Assembly: GCF_021155765.1 (NCBI RefSeq)
Contig: NC_060110.1
Span: 15,398,001 to 15,462,000, forward strand
Length of the DNA stretch: 64,000 bases
DNA from: Diprion similis
Taxonomy: Eukaryota; Arthropoda; Insecta; Hymenoptera; Diprionidae
Reading direction: 5' to 3'
The position numbers were made by a program, and so were the translations under genes. Position 1 is the stretch's first letter; the number at the start of each line of letters is the position of its first letter. The notes below the pieces were generated by a model. It made no database searches. It worked only from the letters and a program-made list of their open reading frames with translations, and was not told where the DNA came from. Positions 25,164 through 37,255 of this stretch are shown here, piece by piece.

Positions 25164-28100
25164 TCACAAACGTAGTACATAGTCTGTTATGGGATTGAAT
25201 TCTCTTTGATGAGACGCGTTGATTGCTCGCACGTAACCCCAGTGTCTCATTGCCACAATACAATTTCGTTGAATTTCTTCGACTTCTTCAAATTCTAAAT
25301 CCGCCCTCCAGTGAAAAGGTGCCGCTTTCGAATTTCTGTATGTACTGGACACACCGCCGACGTCATTTTTTGTATGAGTGTCTAAAAACCTTTTCACACT
25401 CGGGTGAAAGTCGAGGCCATAAAATTTAAAAAGTTCTTCCACGTGTTTATACGGCTCAACAGCCAGATCTTCGTACCGTATCACCCTGAAACCACCATCA
25501 CTTTCATCGTTTGTAATACACCGAAAGCATTACGAAGTAATTTAAAAAAATTACTTACCTAAATGTGGAGGGATATTTCCTCTGCAATTCCACCGCGGCG
25601 TTGTAATCTGACACCATATCTGCACAGAGTAAACTTGGGTCTGAACAGTCCGGACTTTCTCGGCAAAAAGAACGATGTTTTCTCGACTGGAGAGTCCCAC
25701 GGGGATCCCTTACCAAGAGAATCAATCTTACAGCTAATCTGAAAAACGGTTATCAGCAAAGATTATATTGGAAGCAATTCAAAGTGTTGAAAAATAATTG
25801 AAAGTCTTCATATCATTGCAATAGAGTGACGTTGAGGTTCAGATATTGTGATGATTAGTAAGTGTCTTGCTGCATACAATCCCAACGCAGTAAATGCCAA
25901 ACTCACTTAAATTGACAACCGCAAAGAAAGAAATGTTTAGCAGAATAGACCAAAACGCATTCAACATGTTAACGAATAGTTCAAATTTTAAAACTGCCGC
26001 TAAACGGATGGTCGTATGACTCATAAAATATGATCTGTAACAAATCAGTAACTGATAATCAGTGCTAACCAATATTATATAAAAATATAGTATTATCTTG
26101 TACATTAGCGGACACAATTTAAGTAACGATACAAAGTTAAAGCTGGTAAAAACAGGAATTTAGTAACAGCTTTCGGAGATATAAGCACTCAAACTTGGAA
26201 CTACTGTCACTCACAGTAACTACTATGAACTACACAACTAAGCAAATGGAAGTGGCTGTGGTGTATGTATCCATCACGTACTAATACAATTTCTGATGGT
26301 CAAATGATGACATTTATCAGGTCTGTTGGACAAGTTTCTGCTGTTTTGGCTTTCGCGCGAAAAAGATAGAAGTCATATCACAAAACTGATATTTTCTGAA
26401 TCGCGAATGCAAATGATATTCTGCAAGAGCTGTTTTAGATATCGTTATCATGTCTTTGATTGAATATGTTACTAACTTTTCGTCAGCAAGAAGTTCTTGT
26501 GCAACACGTAATCTGAGTCGGACAAGCTTCATAGACTGGAATGGAAAAAGTTTACACATTCCGCTAAGGAATCTGTGATTATAACAGATTCTTCTGTGAG
26601 CTTGGCATTGCTTCCACAGTGGTGAGTTATGATTCAAAAGCCAAGAATGGCCCCTTCCAAATTGTATATAGTGATCTGAAATTACAGGATTAAAGCGATT
26701 AGTTGCAATATTATTCATGCTTGATACTATACTATATCGTCTTGGAGGGTATGGAAATTTCAAGTTCAATCTATCAGATTCAGAGGAAATATCATGTGAA
26801 TGCAAAAATGCGACTGTATTATCATGAATATTAATGTTTTTTACAAACTACGAAGATGGAGGAAGTTGACAAGTTTTTTAAACCTGAAGCGTATTAAAGA
26901 GACATGCAATTGAAGTAGGGAAACGACTTGACATCGCGTAACATGTTAACTTATTAGACAATGGATGAGAATATGAGATACAAAACTGTCACTACAAGAG
27001 GTTGACTTACGTTTATTACAAGTATATGAATATTAAGAACAACAGCGAAGCATGCATTACCCAAATCTTCGTATTCGCAGTTCAGTAGCGCCTTAAGATT
27101 TGTCAAAGCTTGGCTGGCCAAGGGAGGACCTCGAATTTGAACAATATCAAAATCTAAAAGCGGTTCATAGTGATAGAAGACCCCGGGATGTGCGGTGAGA
27201 ACATCGCCGAGAAACGTACTTCCACTACGCCATGTTGTAATAATGACACTTCTGATTGGGTTTCCATTTCTTTCCATCACCAAATCGTCAAGCTTTCTGC
27301 AATATATAACAATACGGATCTTTATTGAGACATGACAGAGTTGTGGAATTGCATGTATCGTTAAGAAGTTCAAAAATTGTTTTTCACACGTCGATATCTT
27401 ACGTGGTGAGTTAGAGCAAGAAAGAGAGAATCGTCTTACTTGGCACTTTTGTTGTATCTGCCATTGGGATATTGGTAACCTATCATCTCGTCGCGAATCA
27501 TTCTTCGTTGCAGATTAAGGACTTGGTGTATTTCGTTCAAGGTGGCAATCGAATTGTCAGGTTCCTTGACGACAGCTGAATTCTGTAATCGACAGGACAT
27601 CGTATGTCTGTATATTGACCAGTCAAAATAGTCATGATCAAAACGCGTTATTTTGTATTCAATTCGTCAGTTCAAATTCCACACACGCATCACAAAAACG
27701 GTTCAATACAAACAGTACGAAAAATTGCAATCTCATTGCTTTATATGTATATACATACATAATATGTCACGTCAATGAGTATTGGCTGAAGATGATGACC
27801 AATTCTTTCAACTATTACTTTCATTCGCGCAACAACAGACCATAACTGAAATATTTTACAAAAACATCAGTTTTAAGGTAAGCGAAATATTCGATTAAAC
27901 GTGCATATGAACGGGTTGGATATATGCTGGAAAGAATCGGATCTAGAAACGGACAACGATCGACGGGTAAAATCAGTTTACTGCATAAATTTCTTCAATT
28001 TAATTACTTCTGTGCTATAAGCTTAAGGCACACCAAAAAGAAACACAATATACATATATAGGAATCGTAGACTGAAAACGCACATGCACACTCACAATCA

Positions 28101-29772
28101 AGGTATATTATCACTTTCGGGAAAAAACATTCGATATAAAATATGTCGAAGGTGCCTTACCGATACTGGTTCCTCAAATTCATAGGGCTCTGGTGTTGTT
28201 TCAAAATCCTAAAGAAAAAGTGCACAAAACTATTGAATGATTCGAACGATAATACGTGCGTTTTTATTTTTCAAGTTAATGAATTTGAAGACACTAACGC
28301 GATAAGTTACTGGATTTTCGCTGATGTGTGTAATTAAAAACTCGAAAAAAGAAATCCCTACACTTGACCATAATAATTAAAGGAAGTGCGCATACGATGT
28401 TTCCGATTTCTGTATTACATACGCTATATATAGACGTTATATTATTTAATGTTGATTATTTTCTCATTGATTCCAAAATTTTTCCATCGCAGGCTGAATC
28501 ATCAATCACTTCTACGTTTTTCGATCTAGTCGTACTTTACACATTTGGCTGGTTTCTTACTACATTTTGTCTTTCGGCCCACATACCCAACTACTTTTAT
28601 ACAAATTGAAATAAAACAAATATACTTTCATCTCAAATACTTTAGACTTTCCAATAATAATCTCGAAAAATCGCTTAACATTCTTATGTCCTTTGACATA
28701 AATATAAATATTTTCATTGGATTTGACAACGATTTTACGCAATATATAAGACTTTTAGACCGAGTTCATCACGTTGATACAAAATGAATAACTGTATCGA
28801 TAAACATCGGGTAAAAATTAATTAAATTTAACATTATTATTATTATTATTGTTCAGTTTGCTCCGAGGCAATTGGTGATGAGCCTCTCTGCTAGATGGTT
28901 CTACTTTAAGTGGAACAACCCAATGTAGGATGAAGGACTGAAAAGGGTCGGTTCTTTTGTATCCGGTACTAGCTAATTGAAACCCGGATATGTAATTCAG
29001 GTTGAAATTACAGAAGCTTCTACACTTTGCTTTCAAGGCAACTACATAATTTTTATTATCGCATAAATATGATTAGAGTAATAACACTGATTTCCGATCT
29101 CTGATATCGATTAATTGGTCTGTATCCGCACAGTATTACAGATAAGTCACTAATAGTGCAGATGGAAGATTATAGAATTGTTCGACTTTGTTTTCCGGCA
29201 CAAATTGATCAAATTAAATCATTATCACTAGGATGTTTCTTTTGAAATCATTTAATTCTGAATGGAAAAACATTTCGTCGAATTGCCAGTTTTGTAGCGA
29301 AATAATTAAATCTCGACGAAATGCTTCGAGGATCAAGTTCGTATCATTGAATGCGACTGAGTGGTAACAATTAAAAATAACGACATCTTCTCTAATAGTA
29401 AAATATTTAACTGGGGGTGGACGGAGGGGCTTTGAATTCCCAGAACGACCTTTAAAAATTGGGTGCAAGAAATGCGTCCCTCTACTAGGATTTTTTATTC
29501 TTGCTATTCACAAGTTCTTCAGGTATAAGCAGAAAAGAAATGTCGATTCTAAACGAAACACCCTAGTGAGCATACGGTTTATATCCCTGAGGCTTAATAT
29601 TAGCCTTTAATTTCTATGTCAAGCACGAACTCACCTCCCAGGATCGTCCCACAGCTAATATCGGCTGTATTCGATGTTTCATTGGGCTGCCGTACCTTTG
29701 GTTGAAGAATAAAAATACCAAGCATAGAGATCCGAGGCCGACCAGCCCATAAAAGCTTGCGAGCTTAGACAT
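25164..29772 (-). CDS. Carbohydrate sulfotransferase-like, copy E
   Basis: Complete six-exon gene on the minus strand: 29772-29635, 27582-27440, 27296-27061, 26675-26477, 25738-25559 and 25485-25164; 405 aa. The signal anchor spans residues about 9-23 (GLVGLGSLCLVFLFF), followed by NQRYGSP, shared with copy B. The phosphosulfate loop is TTWRSGSTF and is followed by AHPGVFYHYEPL. The 3'-phosphate loop is VRDPRG...QSRKH. The last exon keeps RYEDL and FHWR. The exon 4 donor is GTTAGT, as in copy D. Its first intron is about 2 kb, longer than in the other copies. It is the most upstream gene of the array and has no neighbour for about 7 kb. Confidence 0.9.
28833..28850. repeat. ATT/AAT microsatellite, possible retroelement tail
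   Basis: Six ATT units in the first intron of copy E. On the minus strand they read as an AAT-repeat tail directly after about 180 bp of more complex sequence (28,851-29,036). Some non-LTR retroelements end in TAA-type repeats, so this may be the 3' stub of one. No reverse-transcriptase motif is present. Confidence 0.3.
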
Positions 29773-32700
29773 CTCGATACCTGCACAGTAAGTTTATTCG
29801 TAAACCGTGGATTACGAGCGAAGATAGGCGAGGCTGTAATAGAAATCACAACGAACAACTACCCACACATCAACTAATAATAACAACTACTGGGTGAACA
29901 ATTTTATTTATTTCAACATCAAACCAGACAAATAAAACCGATTAATGATATTGAGTGTGATTTGAATAAATAATGAAACAATTCGGAAGAGTTTTTTCAG
30001 TAAATACAGCTTACTGATTACGCTAAAGCTTTTTTCACAAACCGGCTCAGATTTTTCATTATTATATCACATGTGGGAAAAATATTGAAGATTGAAAATG
30101 CTTTATACGAACGTACCTAAACCTAGACTAACTCGACTTGTTGCAGTGCTCGCGATCCGAGTTATTAATTATTAGCAAATCTAGAACGGCTTTTTCCAGC
30201 GTTATAACGCTGTGTCGAGATGGCAGTCCGATAATTCGAGAACATAGCCTGCAGAGCTAAGAGAGAAGGGGTATCCACCATGCTATGGGGAAATATCTTA
30301 CACACACACAAAATCACAGGAAGTTGAATCAAAATACGGAAAATTAAATTATTGTTATCTCCATATAACCGTTCGTCAGATTTTATACCGGAGCACAGGT
30401 GTATATCTGCAGCAGACAAGAATTATTTATCACCTTCCGATTGTTACTATGACAATGAATTCTCTGCGCGTGATTGATGAATTCATGCGAAGTAATAAAA
30501 TATTCATGTATATTAATAGGTGTAAAAGCTGTCTTTGAAAGGAATCACGTTCAAATATTTCACATCATATTTGTATGTATTTGTTTTTTAATTCGAAGAA
30601 CACGGGGGTAGTTCATTGTTCGATAATTATCATATATATGTAAACATATAGGTGAACCTGCGATTGGTGCCACCCTCGCTCAACATTATACCTACCTTCA
30701 CGGTGGGCTGGGAAATTTTGCGACTTTTCAAGCACAATCCTCTCATGGAGTGAGAAAATGTGTTTATTAACTGTAAAAAAACATTCGATACTGACTGAAC
30801 ATTCATGTACACCACGTTGGAAAAATATATATTGTGCAGACCAAACATCAAAACACGAAGTAGCAAACCCAGATCACGTAGAAATCTGCACCTATTTATG
30901 GACACCTTATATATTAGTTAACTCGACGTGCACAGCATATTTGCACCGTGTATAATAACACTTGTGAATGTACGCGCATATGTATAGGTGTGTATAATTT
31001 TTTACGGTGTAAAGTTGGAAGAGTAGAAATTTTTAGAGGAAAAATCGATCGCGGTTGTATTATCGATTTTTTCGCGTATCCTAATCTAACAATAATAATA
31101 TTATTATGCTTGTTGATCTCGCTATACGCCAGCCTCCGCTCAACTTCCTGCTCCAGGAAGTACAGGAAATGAAAATCCTTCCAATAGCTGTAACGAACAA
31201 TGCTAAAATTGTAGTCACGTAACCGGGGTCTGAATTTATTACTTATTCGTCAACTTCCGATACTTCTGAATCTGTCTTACCAAAAGTTACGTTGGCGTGC
31301 AATAGTGATCAACGATTATAAGACGCAATTATGATTCCAATGGTACTGAAGATCAAAAATTGTCAAATTCATCTAAAATTGGCCTGAATTGGAGGGAAAA
31401 ATTTTCACTTGATATCCAATGATTTTATCAATTTTGTCAAAAGCCATTATCATTCATTGAACATTCTCTTCAGGCGAAACTGCCGACCTGGTGTTGGATA
31501 CCTGTTATATCGATGAGCTGGTGAGAGCGCATTGTGAAAAAAAATTTAAGCACGTAATTTTAGTTAGTCGACACGTCATGGTCTTCCCCGGGTCGGCCAA
31601 GTGAAAGGGTGCTTGAAGCCCACTTTCAGCCCCTTAAGGGAAGGACGGCGAAGGGGACATACTTTTGAGAGGATTGGTATAACTACCGAGGGAAATTTTT
31701 GTGGTGGCAGTATTATTACGATGTTATTATACCTATTATACGTCAAAGGTTCGTTGTTCTTTGATAAGTTATTGTTCAAGGTTATTGGACATTTGAATCA
31801 CTAATACCTAGAATTTTGTTCCCTTAAGATCATGGGTTCAAAAACGAATCGACGTGGAAAGTTCCGGAGAGGAAATATGAACGTAAACAGAGAGCTCTTT
31901 AGACGATATATGGTTATCTGCTTTTTCTCAAGTCTCACGCTGCTTTTGCGACTCAAGCGTCGAAACCTGAAGCCCTTGGGCCCCTCAAGGCGCCAGTGGG
32001 TCCGAACAGTCTTTATAGTTTTTCAGCGGTATTAGAGAAGTAAAGACGATCCTTCCTCGTAAATTAAAAATAAAATTCTGGGCTGCCGCATACAGGATCG
32101 TTATTAAACAATTGCTAAATACAAGCAGAATGTATGCCAAAAAACCCGACAATACCGAAGTAAAATAATATGTATTTTGCCAATCGGTGGGTATACAAAT
32201 CCCGCAATATTCCCGTGTATCCTGGTTTACCGTCACCCTGTAAACAGCGGGGTGCGATTATACCTGAATGTAGCCAATATGCACACCAGATGTGCCCTGC
32301 CATAAATTGAAATCCCAATGACAATGACAATTCTTTCACAGCCTTCCCAACCGCTGACGATATCTGAAGTGGAACGAATAATCTAGGACCTACACTTATT
32401 TTTAGAATGGAAAATGATGAGTTGTCAAAAAACTACTCAGCATTGTGTAAGTGTGAGGAAACAGGTTACACTTACGATCAGCCGTACTTCACGAGAAGCA
32501 AGTGTAAATTACCAAAAATTTTATCTTAAATAAATTATATTATAAATAAACACTGGGAATATACTGTTAGAAAGCAAATATACTTCCTAAAATTGTTTAT
32601 CTTAACGTGTAGAAATAAATTTACACATAATTGTTTGCGCAGCGAGGGAGAAACAAAAACTTCATCTCCACGAATAACTAATACATCGTACGTTATACTA

Positions 32701-35700
32701 TACCTGAGATTTAATAATAACTCGATTCGTATCTAATATTTGTTCGACGGTAAAAAATACTCGAAAAGGTGCTTTTGTAGTGGGTTTCATGTCGGGTGAC
32801 AGGAACACTTTTAGAAAATGTCTATTTGTTATATGTTACTTTTTTTAAATCATAAATCAGTATTGATCTTCCTAGAAGCAGTGAAGTAAATCAAATTTCG
32901 GATCCAACGTACCCAGTAAGTTCTTCGCATTTCGACAAGCAAATGTCATAATTTGATCAACGTAACGATAAGTAATAGAATTTTATTATTATTGTAACGA
33001 CTGACGATAATAGAGAAAAGAGAACCGATTTACCGTTAACTAACGAAACAATAGCAGTTGAAAATAGACGGGGCTCGGCATAAATCCGCCTCGTCTTATC
33101 AGGGCTCGATTCGAAACGGCCAAATGCTATTGCCATAACAGTCGACAAAGGAAATATTGAATTACAGTCCCCGGTTCATAAGATTAACGAGCATGAGCTA
33201 CGCGCTTGAAATGCACCGATGTATCGCAACTATAACCACATCCGTGTAATTTGATTTTATAGCCGCTACAATTTGTGTATATAGTTCGGTTGCAAGCATA
33301 TTGTACGTACACCCGCCTTGAGTTAGGTATTGATTTAGATCTATATACAATACTATATGTATTGTGGTGCAGTATAAACTGCGGATGTGCCGCGAGACAA
33401 AACGCATGCGGCTCTAATCGATAATATGTCCGGTGAACTGGAAAAAATTTTATAAATTCAAATTTTCAAACGTACTAACGAGTCAAAACTTTTCCAAAAT
33501 CACACCACTTCGAATCGAAATAGTTGAAACTTTGAATTGATCAAATTTTTCTTATATCTGCAGTCTAGTACCCGCTCTGAATAGCGCGAAATTATTTGGA
33601 TCCATTTTACTGAGTGAAAATTCAAATTTAACTCCGATTTCAAACGAATAGATACCATTTGTTAATGTTATTTAATATTAATCCCTAATTATAGAAGCCG
33701 ACAGTTCGATTTTCTGCTCATATTTTTTTAACGAATAACCGTAGGTGTAAAGCAAAAATTTACCAGCCGGATCTCGTTACATCGTAATCTAGCAGCTGAA
33801 TTTTTTATCAAAGAATATTACAATGGTTCATTAGAAATGTTAATTAATGGAATATAGAACTGAATAATTCATTGGGTTTCGTCTTGCTCGCTAGATTTCA
33901 TCGTACTACGAGTATATGTTACAGTAGAACGTTTGAGGAAGTGAGACTTCGTAATATTTTTTACACTATGGAACTTTACAGAAAGTGTTATCGTTTTCAA
34001 TTTCGCCATTAATTTAAAGCTTTCGCATCACAGGTTCAATTCCAAAACATATCTGCTGTAGGTAGTGTGTTGGATTGTTTAAAAAAAAGTCAAAATGACG
34101 AGCATTCAGGGTTTACTAAGTTGTGATGCAATCACTTATACATGTGCTTGGACATTCATGAAAATTACAAGAACAATTTGTAAAGGATGGAAAAAATTCG
34201 GAGATAAACCGGCGAAATTCTTACACAAGTTTTATACGAGAGCAGTACTGGATTCCAGAGAGGTAAAACTCCAGGCGAAACATGCAGGAAATATTCACGG
34301 ATTCTTAAAATTATACACCATTCCGAAAAGATAATTGGACATGATATTCAAGCGAAAATTTTTCTACAACCAAAGTCGTTGAAATCGTCTCGTGCTCTTA
34401 TCACATGCCTATAAAGTAGATGCATAAAGTAAACTTAGGGAAATTAAGGTATGAAAGAAAAACGAGAGGTAGTCGTCTATTGCATATATCGGTTTATTTG
34501 TTAAAAGGTAAAAATTAACATGTAATGTTCTGTAGTACTGCTGCTATGAGAAATTGTTGAGTGTTTATTGACAAGGGTACGTATCGAATCGAGTGACAAT
34601 TCTGTGAAACTATTTTATATACAGTTTAATCCTTTTCTTATGTAGTGTGTAATGTGATTTTACATTTGCCGAATGTTTGGGTACAGTATTGGATATTAAA
34701 TGAATAGTTAACCAAATTGAAATGGGTCTTTCGCGAATAAAGTTGTATGAATTATCAATAGATTTTTAATAAGTTTCGATGTAAATTTAATTAAGAAATA
34801 GGTAGTACGGTGTTTGGCACAAAATTAATACTAATGTGTAAAATGCACATGCATGAATGCAGAATAATGGTGGTATAGTTATGAAGTAAAGAGTACACTG
34901 CGTGCAGCCAAATATGGTGATTCCCAAAAAGTCAAGTCAGATTGTTTTGGGAAGAAGTGTTTAAGAGTCGTGCTAATTGCGGCAATTGTTTCTCTGATAT
35001 CCTTCAGCGTCTAATCCAACCTAGAAAAATTTGATTATGAATGAAAACTCAACACGATGCATAAAATAATATCGCATAAACTTGAGTGAACAAAAATACT
35101 TGTGGATAAAAAAATTATTCTATTTAAAAATGCTATTTAAGGTGTCTAGAAAATAACTTAAAATTAATTATATTCGCATTCAAAACACAAAGTATAGCAT
35201 CTCAGTACCATTGTTTTAACTACTTTAAAGCAAGTAATAATTATATAAATCAATAATTTTATTCAGTAAGAATATATTTGAAAACAGCAATCGTCTAATG
35301 CAGCCTGAAATACAGCTCTGTTAAAATATTACAATGCTCTAAAATTAAACGTACATAAAAAAATATGCTCATTTACTTAGAAGCTTCAAAAGTTTATTAC
35401 AGCGCGTATATACATACTAATACGACACCAACAAGAATAGTCATGGTAGAACGATAATTGAAGACGATTTAAACATCACTGGACGTAATTAATGGAATAT
35501 TGGGTCGATTCTAGCATGCGCAACTTAACGCATTTGTTTTCATTTAATGTAAATTATGTACCTCAACGCAGCTCGTAGTCTTCCATTATGCATCGACACG
35601 GAATGTTATTTAGATATGTTTAATCGATTCCGTTAGTAAAAACATCTCTTCAGCCGTTTACTAGTGTTTTATATGCTTGGACAGATTCATATTCTCTCAG

Positions 35701-36649
35701 CAGTTGACAGTAATCAAAAAATACAAAACGTTACACAAATCCATGCACGAACTGACAGCAGTGCCATAGCCAACCATAACTGACCACACAATTTCCACTG
35801 ATAATTTCTAACTTTTCGACATAAAGTAGGCAGAGTTCAGACGGCGCTCAACTAGCGATCAACACGGCCCGACAGAACAAGCCTCCTTGCGTCCGTCGGT
35901 AACTGGGATATAGGGTTTTTAAAACCAATTTGATGAAGATGTGCACCCTGCATGCTGATTCCCTAGTATCCAACCAATAGGAAGGCAGGAAAACTAGGGA
36001 AATCGTACCCACACTCTGCGGTGTGCGCTTTTGCTGTGACTCGAATAGATTGTGATTTCATAGCCAATTTCACTACTGATTCACAATACTACGAGCACTA
36101 TGATTAAACTGTATACATACAGGTATAAAAGTGTGGAATAGATTCCATCAACGGACCTATACACGCGCGTAATTGCGGTTATTTCCAACCCTACATCTCT
36201 TGTCTCACCCTTGAGTGAGAGAGCCGCCCGTGTGGAATCCAGATAGAATATACAATTAACTGTGTAAATCGCACCGGTGGTCAGAATTACCTATAGATGA
36301 CCCTGCAAATTTCAAAAATAAATAAAGTGGCGAAGAACAATGACATTAAGTAATATACGTTGGGAATGGAGATGCATACCTGTCTGTACACGTGATTAGC
36401 GCTAAGTCAGTCAACGCCCGTGGTTCCCACCAATGGAATACTGAGAATCTTACCGCCAATTCGTCGTGTGTCGTAAACAATTGAGCAGGGGGGGGGGAGC
36501 TGCTTGGAACAAAGTTTTGAAGCTGTCTCTTTTGATACCGGATACCGGTCTCTAAACTACTCTGAAGTGTGACTCCAGTCGCCTGGCAAATGTGGTTTGG
36601 TTTGGATCGTTTGGATAGCGTTCGCCGCATTTATTCAATTCTACCATCT
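29773..36649. other. Large intergenic region, no supported gene
   Basis: Separates the minus-strand sulfotransferase array from the plus-strand genes. The first 40 bp are the 5' leader of copy E. A GC-richer block lies at about 31,560-32,040 and has open stretches on both strands without recognisable similarity. A CA repeat sits near 30,300. A possible small reading frame at 34,095 is listed separately. The stretch 35,800-36,640 is less AT-rich and probably holds the promoter of the LOTUS-Tudor gene. Confidence 0.4.
34095..34334 (+). CDS. Possible small basic protein, 79 aa (doubtful)
   Basis: A 79-codon frame starts at an ATG in a good insect context (AAAATG) and is rich in lysine, with KGWKKFGDKPAKFLHKFY in the middle. 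A possible splice acceptor (ATCACAG) lies about 60 bp upstream and a polyadenylation signal (AATAAA) about 400 bp downstream. I recognise no family. It may equally be a chance frame or part of a noncoding RNA. Confidence 0.2.
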   Translation: MTSIQGLLSCDAITYTCAWTFMKITRTICKGWKKFGDKPAKFLHKFYTRAVLDSREVKLQAKHAGNIHGFLKLYTIPKR

Positions 36650-36924
36650 ACGCTGTGAAGTGCGCCGCTTGTCACAGAACCTCCTCGGACTTGTATTGTG
36701 TAGCACGTGTGCTTTACGAAACGGTTGATATCAGTGGTGTAGTAAATACCGCTTACAGAATACATTTTTTTCGGTCAGCGTTAATACACACTTACCTCTT
36801 GCGAAACTACGTTTGCTGTTGGACCACGCTTGTTGACGGTGCAAATTACATTGAGAAAAAATTTCTAAGCTTCCAGCTATTTCGTTGCTGTATCATAGTC
36901 AGGCATCAATCTTGGAAGTAACAT
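36650..36924 (+). promoter_or_regulatory. Likely 5' untranslated exon and promoter area of the LOTUS-Tudor gene
   Basis: A strong donor (ACAT/GTAAGT, exon end 36,924) pairs with an acceptor (TATTGTAG, exon start 37,229) just upstream of the start codon at 37,256. This suggests one noncoding first exon ending at 36,924. The transcription start cannot be placed precisely; 36,650 is a guess. No TATA box is evident. Confidence 0.4.
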
Positions 36925-37255
36925 GTAAGTGTAATTTCTGTAATTTTCGTCCTTCTGCACGTGGCATTTGCGTTATAATTGAACAGTTTGAATATACGAA
37001 TTATTTTATACGAAATGGTGCGACGGCCGTTGTAACGGACTCAGGTTAAATTTGAGCAACCTACAACGGTCTATTTTCGTTGTTTTTCTATATTCGTCAT
37101 GCTTTTAGATTAAATAGCTTCACAAGAAAAGTGTTTCTTAACTCCTCATCGTTTTCAAATTCCCGTTTTCTTCCGTAGTAGTGAACGTCTTCTCCTTTAT
37201 CTTCTTTAATTGGGTGTTAATATTGTAGGTGAATTTGGCAATATTTCGCCTCAAA

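Noticed and set aside
31576-32035. Overlapping 67-codon open frames on both strands in a GC-richer block
   Set aside because: No similarity, start context or splice sites that make sense; higher GC alone lengthens chance frames.
36346-36630. 94-codon minus-strand open frame near the LOTUS-Tudor promoter
   Set aside because: No recognisable domain, and it contains a G-run of nine bases that makes the frame unreliable; it more likely reflects the less AT-rich promoter region.
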